Assembly: GCF_000220395.1 (NCBI RefSeq)
Contig: NW_004086255.1
Location: 1-41,200 of the forward strand
Length of the DNA: 41,200 bases
Origin: Ichthyophthirius multifiliis
Taxonomy: Eukaryota; Ciliophora; Oligohymenophorea; Hymenostomatida
Reading direction: 5' to 3'
The notes beneath the pieces were generated by a model. That model made no database searches and had not been told where the DNA came from. It saw only the letters and a program-made list of their open reading frames with translations. Shown here in pieces: positions 11,074-20,595 of this stretch (position 1 is its first letter; the number at the start of each line of letters is the position of its first letter). The position numbers and the translations under genes were made by a program.

Positions 11074-12715
11074 TCATTTTTTTATTATAATTTTTCCTAG
11101 ATTAATAACTAAAGGAAATTATAAAACTGCTTAAACACTATTATTTGCACTCAATTACAAAGTCATATAAACGGCAAACTTTTTTTAATAAATAAAGAAA
11201 AATAAAAATATTAATACCTAAACATCTATTTAAGAAATATCCTCATTATCGCATTTGATAATAAAATCAGCTGTTTTTTCAACAATTTCATGTTTTTTAT
11301 TACTCTATTTAGCCAATTCAAGTACATCAATATTTTTCATAAGAATCTTATCCTTATTAAGAATTTCATAACGGAAATATTTTTTATTATTAAAATTCTC
11401 ATCCATTTATTCGAAATAAAATTCTAAAGAAAAATCAGTTTAGTTTTCGAAAACTAAGCTCATTTTTATTTCTGTTTCCTCTTAATTAATTATGAATTTT
11501 CTAATATGCATATTTGGTGAATATTCATAAAAAAAGCTTTTTGTACTAAATTCGACATTATAGCTATTAGATGATTCTTACTTTGTTATATGTTTTTTAC
11601 AACTTGGACATATTCTGGCTTTTCTACAAAATAAAAATAAAGGAACTGGCAACATTTCGCTTTTATTTTTTGGTTATATTAAAGGAAATTTTAAACATTC
11701 TTCTGTATTTGTAACTTTTGGTTATTTTATTTTTTCTATTTTTTTAATATTTTTTTGTACTTAATTCATAGTTTGTGCTTTAAAAATGTTATAGTTCTTC
11801 TTAAAGAGAATCGAAATTTTCATTATAAAAAATGTTTTATGTTTCTTCAGATGGATTTTTATATATTTTTAATGTATTTTAATCTTATATCTTTAAATTA
11901 TACATTTAATCATTTAATTATTGTTGCTTTTTTTCATGTAATTCTTAGAATGTTAACATAGACCAATTAAAATGGCCTTCTTTACTTTTTTTTATATTTG
12001 ATAAAACTAATTAATATATATAATTATTTTACAATTATTATTTATCAGTAACTTAAAAGTTAGATATTATACTTAATTTTTTTCTTATTTTAGGATTTAG
12101 TTTAATTTTTTATTCTGATAAAAAAAAACATTTAAAATATATACAAAAATTAAAAAATAACCTTTTTCAAATTAAATCTACATATCATTAAATACATTAA
12201 ATGCTTTTAAAACTTTTTTTTAAAAGAAATATAAATAATAATATTAATATTTTTTACATTTTTTATTGAGGATCTATTTTATCTTTTATTTTTATCAAAG
12301 ATTTTTATGCTAAATCTTTGTTTCTTTCATCTTTAATATTACATGTTTCTGAACTCCAAGAACAGAATTGACATAGATAAAAATATTTTCTATTAATAAA
12401 ATATAATATATTTTTAATATTTTTTATGTTTTAAAAAAACTATGCATTTTAATCTTTCGCTTCTATTAAAATTGTTTAACACATTGGACATTCGAAGCAA
12501 CTTTAACAATTATATTTTATTGTATTATCACTTGGATGGTATGAATGTGAACAATTTCTACAAAAATAAGAATCAATTGTTATTTATGTACAAAATCTGC
12601 AATATATTTTAAAACAATGTGAACAACAATATAATTCTTCACGCTTATATTTACGACCGCATTCACATTGTATATGAATATATGGCTTATTATCTTCACT
12701 TGAAAAAGTATACAT
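11074..12715 (-). CDS. DCTN4: Dynactin subunit 4 (p62)
   Basis: p62 is part of the pointed-end complex of dynactin, which links dynein to cargo. The start at 12715 gives MYTFSSEDNKPYIHIQCECG. The N-terminus carries the family's paired zinc motifs: CECGRKYKREELYCCSHC, YCRFC, SYFCRNC, NCQSCFECPMC, then YLCQFCSWSSETCN. The middle has FCRKARICPSCKKH, and the C-terminal beta-rich part runs from NMHIRKFIINQEETEIKMSL to FAVYMTLQLSANNSVQ. The stop is the TGA at 11074-11076. Likely introns: 12390-12440 (51 nt), 12213-12257 (45), one near 12130-12190, 12007-12072 (66), 11703-11760 (58) and 11179-11217 (39). The small exon between 12072 and 12213 is the least certain part. The assignment rests on order and spacing of cysteine motifs plus C-terminal similarity. 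Confidence 0.85.
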
Positions 12716-12953
12716 ATAAATAATTTTTAAATTAAAAAAAAAAGATATAAATAAAAAAAAAAAAAACAAAACATTAATTAAAAAAAAAATTATAATTTAT
12801 AAAAATTATGATTAAAATACATTTTTTTATTTATCAAAGCAAAAATTTCATTTTATAAAATCATAAACATATTATTAAATTTTATAAAATATAACTTCTA
12901 AACACTAAATAATTGAAAAATTCTAATACATCATTTATTAAAGCAAAAAAAAT

Positions 12954-13784
12954 ATGAATTTTAAAATCCGTAATTAATACGATAAAGATAAATTGGATTT
13001 TTTAGCAGAAAACTGTATAAATAATAATATAACTTTATTTAAATAAAATTAATTTAGTTTATTATTAGAAAATATAAAATTTACTAATTATCAATAAAAT
13101 ATTAAAGAAAAATTATTTATATTTATATATATGTTTTTTTTTTAAAAAAAACCTATAAAAAATTAAAAAAAAAAAATCATATAATTATTTAATTTTAAAT
13201 ACATAATACATATATATAATTATATTATTATATTTTCATTATTAATTTTTTTTTCTTTTTTCTATTATTATAGTAATTTTATTTACATTAAATAGAGTTC
13301 CTTAAATAAACAAACATCTTTAAAAATAAATATTCAAAATTTATAAAAAAATAAAAATAAAATCTATCAATTATTAACCCAATTAAAATCATATATATAT
13401 TCAATGTGAAAAATAAATTAATGACATTTAGTACTAAAAATAATATAATCTATAATTAATAGTCAAAATTAAATTCATTAGTCGATTTTTAATTTAGAAA
13501 GAAGCTTAACAAATGCAAATAGTCCTATAAATAGCATATTTATTATTTATTAAAATATAGCCTACTTCATCAAAAAGATTTTCTATTTAATGAAAATAGA
13601 AAAAAAAAAAATATATACATTTATCAAATTAACAAAAATAAGATAATAAATAAAAAATTTAAATGAAGATTATATAATAAATAAAATTTTAATGAAGATT
13701 ATATAATATATAATAAATGCTAAAATAATAAGCCAAAAACAATTATTTACTTCCTAAACAAATATTAAGCTACTAATAAGTTGA
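12954..13784 (+). CDS. Unknown protein, probable gene divergent from DCTN4
   Basis: An ATG at 12954 begins MNFKIRNQYDKDKLDFLAEN. The frame stays the same across two likely introns, 13133-13273 (141 nt, pyrimidine-rich before TTATAG) and 13406-13462 (57 nt, which removes two TGAs), and ends at the TGA 13782-13784, giving about 210 residues. The third exon contains FNLERSLTNANSPINSIF. Both introns are multiples of three, so frame alone does not prove them. The start lies 238 bases from the divergent DCTN4 start, so both could share a promoter region. No family recognised. Confidence 0.4.
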
Positions 13785-14118
13785 AAAAAACCATAAAAAA
13801 AAAATTAATACAAAAAAAAAAAAATCAATATATTTAAAAAAAAAATAGAAAATTTAAAAGTAAATAATTATTTCGAGACAATAAAATTCTATAGATAAAT
13901 ATAAAAAATAATTAATATTATCAATTTTCTAATAATAATAAAAATAAAAATTATGTAAAAGCATAAATAATTAAAATATATAAAATTTAAATAAATGGCA
14001 ATTTATTTCAAGATAGTTTAAATAAAATGATAAAAATATTCAATAATAATTAAAAAGAATATAAATATTAGAAATTAAAAATATTTTATTTATGATAAAA
14101 AAATCTATTTATTAATAT

Positions 14119-14169
<51 letters not shown>

Positions 14170-14957
14170 CACATAAAATTAATATATAAAAATATATAAC
14201 AAATAAAATGAAATAAATATTTAAATAAAAAATTTTTGATATATTATTATTAATATATATAAATTTCATAATTATGAATATTATTTTAATTCATTATTAA
14301 ATTAAAAAAAAATTATATTTAATAAATAATTAAAATAATATCTTATTGTAAAATAATTTTTAATTTATATTTATAAATAAAAATATTTATGTAAAAATAA
14401 TATCTTAATTAAATTAATATTATTGAAAAAATATATTATATTTTTTTAAATTTGTTTTATTATAATAAATATTAATATATTATTTTATTTTAATATATTA
14501 ATAAATTATATGCATTTTAATATTAGTAAATTCAATTAATTTTTTAAAACAATTATAATAATATTAATATATATGTATAATAATTATAACAAAATATATA
14601 TTATTTCTATTTTATTATTTTTAATTTATTTAATAACTTAATCCACTTTAAACTTAGATTACAAAAAATGTATAATTACATTTTTTATATAAAGCGTGTT
14701 ATTTTTTAAAAAATAAAGAAATAATAAAAAAAAAATATAATCAAGCTGTAATTTTTTATTTTAAAAAGAAAAAATTTTAACATATAATAAATATTTTTTA
14801 AAAAATTAAGATTTTATACAAAATTTAAATATATAAATATTTGGTACAATTTCTATTTTTTTAAATAATTATTATATAACCAGAAAAAAAAAATAAAAAA
14901 TATAAATAAACACTAAATTAAACAATACAAATATATAAAAGATAAAAAAATAAATTT
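13785..14957. other. AT-rich intergenic region
   Basis: No coding signal. It holds a long (AT)n tract at 14125-14162 and otherwise A/T runs. It lies between a plus-strand gene end and the 3' end of the minus-strand NF-YB gene, so it is probably 3' flank for both. Confidence 0.6.
14125..14162. repeat. (AT)n microsatellite
   Basis: Nineteen AT units without interruption, in the spacer downstream of NF-YB. Confidence 0.9.
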
Positions 14958-15647
14958 TCATTATAAATTCTATAATTCATTATTATTATTAATATTTAAT
15001 TATGAATCTTCTTCATCTTCATTTTCATCCTCATCTTCTTCCTCTTCATTATCTTCATTTTCCTCTTCTTTAATATTTTTTTTCTATTTTTTTCCTTCTC
15101 CGTTTTCTGTAGCTTTTACAGCCTTTTATTAATGACAAAAATATATAAAAAATAATTATTTTATTTTTTAAAAAGACCTCTCTATATTTGTATAAATAAA
15201 GCTTAAGCATATCATAATAATTTTCAAAACCTAAAGTATTTATTGAATGCAATAAATCTTCACCATTTATAGTTTTTCTTTTTTCCGATCCACATTTTTC
15301 GCATGCTTCGCTTGTAATAAAACTTATAAATTCAGATACACATTCTTGTACTATTTCTTTTGCTTCTTTTGCTATTTTAGCATTTGGTGGTAATGCTTTT
15401 TTCATTATTCTACTAATGTTTGCAATAGGTAAAAATCTACTGTAATTGTTAATTTACCCTCTTTTTTTTTAAAAAAAAAAATGAAATTCAAGATTATTTT
15501 AAAATTTTGTTTTATAATATATTTGATTTTGTTTTTTTGTTAATTTTTATCATTTCATATATTTTTTATATTATTTTTATAGTATATTTTATGTTAAATT
15601 TTCAATTTTTTTTACTTTTCATCTTTTTAAGAGTTATCGCCATCCAT
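14958..15647 (-). CDS. NFYB: NF-YB / HAP3 CCAAT-binding factor subunit
   Basis: Histone-fold subunit that pairs with NF-YC and NF-YA to bind CCAAT boxes. Three exons, 15616-15647, 15178-15439 and 14958-15122, sum to 153 codons including stop. Exon 1 encodes only MDGDNSQKDE plus two bases; across the 176-nt intron the frame becomes [18 protein letters not shown], the family's conserved entry. The core continues [20 protein letters not shown] and [19 protein letters not shown] to LYLYKYRE, all near-identical to animal and plant proteins. A 55-nt intron separates this from a Lys-rich then very acidic tail (Glu/Asp run at about 15003-15065) that replaces the Gln-rich activation domain of vertebrates. 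152 residues. Reading on past the second donor would give an unrelated basic tail, so the spliced form is preferred. Confidence 0.95.
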
Positions 15648-16789
15648 TTTTTTTTTATATATATATATATATATTTTATTTTGATTAATTAGAGAAATAT
15701 TAATAATTTAAAGAAAATTAATTAAAATATATTTTTAAGTAAAATGAATGATATTATTTTATAATGATATTGGATTTTTATTATTAATTTTCGAATAAAT
15801 AATTAATATTTTTTCAGATTGATATTATATATACTTTGTTAAATTTAAATATTTTACACAAATAAATCATTTAATAATTTTTTTTTTATACAAAATATAT
15901 CTAAAATTTTATAATTAATACATTTATTTAAATTTAATTATTTTAATATAAATAAAAGTGTTTTTTAAAAATAAAATTTAATATTGAATATATCTGACAA
16001 TAAAATAATGAAAGCTTTAACTTAAAAATAATATTATTTTTATTTTTCAATTATCTATTATTTTTTTATTGATTAAGCATGAATTTTATTTGTTAAAAAC
16101 TGTTTTAGGATAATTTATTATAAATAAAATAGTTAAATAATAAAATGAATATTTATTCTTTTAAAAGATAATTGAAAAATTGAAAAATAGATAGGAACAA
16201 ATTAATTATTAACAAAAATTTTGTATATTTAGCTAATTTTGTCTTATAAAATAAATTATATAAGAAAATATTTATTTAATAATAATAAAATATTTTAAAA
16301 AAAAATAAAAAATCGTAAAGAACTGATACTAGACAAACTGCAATTATTATAAAAAATAAAACAATTAATTAGAATGAAAATAAAATATTAATAATCACTT
16401 TCTCAAAAACAAAATTAGTTTTTTATATTAAATCAATAATAAATACTAAATATAAATATTCTTTCTATTTGCAATAATAAATATAGAAATGTAATTATTC
16501 TTATAATTTTTTTTTGCATATTCATTATTTTGAAATGATAAATAAAAAAAGTTAGAAGAAAAACTGATTAAATATAAAGAAAAGTATTTAAACAAAAATT
16601 ATTAGTCATTTTTTTTATATAGAAATTAAAATATAATATATTTACTTTACTTATTATTAGAAATATTGACTTGTATATTATTTAATATAAAAGATAAATA
16701 GAAATTAAAGTATTAATTTAAAAATTATATTAATAATAACAAAATTATATACTTTTTTTTTAGTAAAATAAATAAAAAAATCCATAAAC
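15648..16789. other. AT-rich intergenic region, nothing recognised
   Basis: Spacer between the NF-YB start and the 3' end of the gene at 16790-18100, both on the minus strand. It contains short (TA)n just upstream of the NF-YB ATG and A/T runs. No frame with coding-like codon use was found. Confidence 0.55.
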
Positions 16790-18100
16790 TCAGTATCCAC
16801 TATATGATTAATTATTTTTTGCTTCTAATTAATATTATTTAGATCCTTAAGCATTTAAAATTATTTTATTAAGACGATTCTCTATGCCTTTAAGCCTGCT
16901 AAAAAAATCTTCTATTAAATAAAAAATAAGAAATAATTTTTTTTCATTTTATAAATAATACCTTCTTCTTGCTTCTTTTAATTATTGTCATTATCTTTAT
17001 TATATTTAATAGTATTTTCATATAAATTAACATCCTATTTTTTAAAAAATATAAATATATAGATATATATATTAAAAATAATATAAAAAACATATTTATT
17101 ATTGTCTATATAATTATATAAATCAAATTATTATGTTAAATTTTTAGAATCAGATAAATATGAATTATTTGTCAAATTTTTAGATTTGTATTTCTTTAAA
17201 TACTCACTTTCTTAAGTATTTATTTATAATTCACTGAACATATTACTATGTTATGTTATTGATTAATATATTTCATCATTTTATTAAGATTTATTTTTGA
17301 TTTCATTTAATAGATTTTTTTATTTTTCGAGATTTAATTAGAATTCCTCTAAACTGTTTTAAAATTTATTAATGTAATCTTATTATTCATCTAATTTATT
17401 TTTTAATTAAAAGAGCTTTTTAAATTATATTATAGACTTTTTATTTTATTTTTTTTATATTTTTTTTAATCTTTTGATTCTTATTTTTTTTAAGTATATT
17501 TAATGTCATTTAAGGTATCATTTTTCATTTCCAATTTTTTTTTACAGATATACTTAAGTCATTATTTTTTAATGTTAAGTTTTTTTCATTATTATCAAAA
17601 TTTTAAATAAAATTGTAATTATGGTTTGAGCTTGTATTGGTTTGAATTTTGTCGTTTTATAAGTAATGTCTTAATTATTGAGATAATTTGAATAATTTCT
17701 CTCCTTTTAAACTAAAGTTCCCTTAAGGTTAGTTTCCGTCAGAAAATTCTAATCTATTATTTTCTTTAAGTAGGTTAGATTTACTTTCTAAATTTTAATA
17801 AGAAGGAATATAGTCACAACATTCATCAATATATTATTTGGTTTTAATAGTTTAAATTGATTACTTAATTTATTAAGGGCTATTATATATTAATGTATGA
17901 TGAGATTAAACTGGTTATTAAATACTTATCTTTGAATTATATAATTAATTTTTTTAATTTTATTTAGGGGCTTTACTATAAATAGTTGGTTATTAGTAAA
18001 TTATTTATTATTCGGGTAGCGATTATTATTAACGTTTTATATAATAACAAAGTGTTTGAGGAATCTATTATTATATATATTACTAAGGATGATAATACAT
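16790..18100 (-). CDS. Gln-rich coiled-coil protein of unknown function
   Basis: Four exons, 17546-18100, 17092-17436, 16962-17034 and 16790-16911, sum to 365 codons including stop. Introns are 109, 57 and 50 nt, with clean GT...AG ends and phases that agree. The N-terminal third is Gln/Pro/Tyr-rich and low complexity (MYYHPQQYIQQQIPQ). Then come FSLKGEKLFKLSQQLRHYL, a coiled-coil segment (LKNKLDEQQDYINKFQNSLE), a Ser/Asn-rich linker, and a final segment FFSRLKGIENRLNKIIL near the C-terminus. No known domain. Gln is encoded mostly by TAA. The architecture (disordered Q-rich head, dimerising coil) fits a scaffold or RNA-granule protein, but that is only inference. Confidence 0.75.
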
Positions 18101-19135
18101 AAAGATTTGTTTGTTTGATTTTTTTTTATATATATTTTTATTGAAATTAGATTTCAAATAATTATTTATTTTTATATATAATTAATAAATTGTATGTATT
18201 TTTATATTTTGTGTTTTTTATATAAATAATTAACTATATTTTAATAAATATATTATAAAATAGTAATTAATAAAAATTAAATAAAATATTTTTTTAAAAT
18301 AAAAAAAAATGATCAAATAATTTTAGAAAATTATAATAGTTATGATTTTTTTTATAATATTATATATTAATACATTTAAAGTTTAAACATAATTAAAAAT
18401 AATAAATAGTAAATCTATATTAAATTAAAAATATATTATATATTAGATAACATTAAAAATTTAATTATATCTTTTTTTATTTAATTTTTTTATAATTTAA
18501 GAAACAAAAAATTAATAAACTTTATATATCTATTATATAGTTTATAGATATTAAATAAATATATTTAAAATAATTAAATTAATTAATATATTAATATATA
18601 AATAATAAAAAGATAAAAAAATATAATTTACAACAAAAAAGTATATTTCTTGTGTTATATTTTAAACACACCAACTGCAAATATAATATAAAGTTTGAAT
18701 TCAAAATAAAGTTTCATAAAAATAGTTTGAATTCGCATAAATTATAGAATCTATTAATAAAATTTTCTAATAATTTAATCAAAAATATCTATAGCAATAT
18801 AAAAAATATTCAACAAAATATAAACATAAAATAAAGAATATTAATTTAATAAATAAATATTAAATATTCGAGATGGAAAATATTATTTATAGGCAATATA
18901 CTTTAATATTATAATAAAAAAATAAAATAGAAATAATTATATTTACAAGAAACATAAAATTAATAATATTCAAATATAAATAAATATGTATTGTTTAATT
19001 ATATTATATTATTTTAAATTTATATAACTGAATTATCATTATTATTATTATTTTCATATTTATTAATTTTTTCATTTTAGTATTTTTCATTAGTTTAATA
19101 AATTTAAAGTATTTATTTCTAAATTTTAAATTTTT
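18101..19135. other. Intergenic region with a weak plus-strand coding signal
   Basis: Mostly A/T. Between about 18640 and 18990 a plus-strand frame without TGA reads VLYFKHTNCKYNIKFEFKIK onward, with SRWKILFIGN near its end. It has no ATG in good context and no recognised motif. The 11-mer AGTTTGAATTC occurs twice there (near 18692 and 18724). It could be an exon, a relic or chance. Confidence 0.3.
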
Positions 19136-19420
19136 TCAGTTTTAAATTGTTTTTTATTACTTTGGATTTTTTATTTTGTTTTTTTCTTAATCAGAAATTA
19201 ATTTAGTTTAATATATGTATTTTACACCTTTTTTTTATTTATTATACTATTCTTTTTTAACTTCTTCTATATTCGAATTTATTTAATATGTATCTAAAAG
19301 ATTATCTATTTTAAAATATAAATATTTTATAATTATTAAATTAAAACAAGATAAATATTTTTTTTTAATATATTTGTCTTTTTGTTTTTTTCTAAAGCTA
19401 CTTAAGTCCTCCATATTCAT
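19136..19420 (-). CDS. Small Lys-rich protein, unknown
   Basis: ATG at 19420, stop at 19136-19138, 94 residues as an uninterrupted frame: MNMEDLSSFRKKQKDKYIKK at the start and VKYIYQTKLISDQEKNK near the end. A 42-nt GTTTTA...AAATAG segment inside, a multiple of three, may be an intron and would remove a hydrophobic stretch. Coding character continues past the stop in another frame to about 19030 (NEKYQNEKINKYENNNNN), so the true 3' end may be one more exon. Function unknown. Confidence 0.45.
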
Positions 19421-19468
19421 TTTCAGTTTCTCTAAACAGTTTTAAACAATAAAATATGAAAGTTTTGA

Positions 19469-19790
19469 CATTTTTTAATTTACTTATTAAAATATTAATT
19501 TTAGTATATTAGAAAAATTTTTAATAATATCTTTGAAAAAATAAGAGGATTTTCACAACATATGCATATATTTTACGAAAAAATTCCAGGAAAGTATTAT
19601 CGCACTATAAGCATAGTGAACTTGAGGGATTTTTATAATATTTTTAAGGACAATCCTTTAAAAAAAAAAAATAGAGCATACAAGCAAAACATCCTAAAGA
19701 AAAATATCACAAGAAGTGCAAATATTATTTAGAATTCAATTTTAGCATATTTTACAGTCAGTAATATAACATAATTTATATTTAAATACT
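19469..19790 (+). other. Isolated coding-like fragment
   Basis: A plus-strand frame opens after the TGA at 19466. From the ATG at 19562 it reads MHIFYEKIPGKYYRTISIVN and continues NLRDFYNIFKDNPLKKKNRA, then runs into a long (TA)n tract with no stop. Composition is clearly richer than the flanks. The reverse strand also has an open frame here. It may be the end of a gene cut by repeat expansion, or a relic; no family recognised. Confidence 0.3.
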
Positions 19791-19816
19791 AAACTATTTA
19801 ATAAAAAAGATAAATG

Positions 19817-19820
<4 letters not shown>

Positions 19821-19880
<60 letters not shown>

Positions 19881-19896
19881 AATATATAAATATATA
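19821..19896. repeat. Interrupted (TA)n microsatellite
   Basis: Long TA array broken by a few extra A residues, directly after the coding-like fragment at 19562. Confidence 0.9.
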
Positions 19897-20100
19897 AATC
19901 AAAAAGATTATATTATACTCTATTTATAATTATTAATTATTCTAATATAAATATTAACCTAATAAAATGTTAATATTTTATTATTATTAAATAATATTTA
20001 TCATTAAAAATATTAGCCTAAGATAACTAATAAAATAAAATATTTGTTCTTGTTATTAAAATATTCATAATGAAAAAAAAAAAACATATTATTCATAATT

Positions 20101-20130
20101 TATTATATAGTTATATATAACTATATAATA
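20101..20130. repeat. Perfect 30-bp palindrome
   Basis: TATTATATAGTTATA is followed immediately by its exact reverse complement. Unlike simple (TA)n it holds a G and a C in mirrored positions, so the symmetry is not only an effect of TA repetition. It could extrude as a cruciform or act as a hairpin in RNA. It lies in the spacer 466 bp upstream of BRCA2. Confidence 0.75.
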
Positions 20131-20221
20131 TTTAATAATATATATTTTTATTTAAAAATATATTTTTTTCTTTTTTATATTTAGATAATTAAAAATAAAT
20201 AATTTGAAATGATATAATTCA

Positions 20222-20222
<1 letters not shown>

Positions 20223-20279
<57 letters not shown>
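20223..20279. repeat. (TA)n microsatellite
   Basis: About 28 TA units with one C interruption, in the BRCA2 upstream spacer. The whole stretch 19800-20595 is otherwise A/T-rich with no gene. Confidence 0.9.
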
Positions 20280-20595
20280 TTAATTTTTCTTTTTCTTATT
20301 ATAAATTAATTTCAATTTTATACAATATTAAATAATAAAATTTTATTTAATTTCTTTTTTTAATAAAAATAAATATAAATAATTATTTAATTATAATCTT
20401 ATTATTAATAACTATTTTATTAATAAAATATAATAATTTTGAAAAGAAAAATTCTTTAAACAATAATATTTATATTATTTTATTTAAAAAATTAAAATAT
20501 TAATTAATAATTGCAAAAATTTATTTTTTCTATAATTTAAAACTAAAAATTGGAAAAATAATAAATTAAAGAAAAATTTTCGAAAAAATAAAAAA

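Noticed and set aside
11755-11961. Plus-strand 68-codon ORF
   Set aside because: Antisense to DCTN4 exons that are supported by conserved motifs on both sides.
14125-14162. Array-like repeats considered as CRISPR or centromere-type satellite
   Set aside because: They are simple dinucleotide microsatellites without spacers or longer repeat units, in a eukaryotic genome.
15507-15692. Plus-strand 61-codon ORF rich in Phe and Ile
   Set aside because: It lies over the NF-YB intron and first exon on the opposite strand and consists of T-run codons.
17437-17545. Frameshift in an A9 run
   Set aside because: A 109-nt GT...AG intron of correct phase explains the change and gives whole-codon exons, so no indel is needed.
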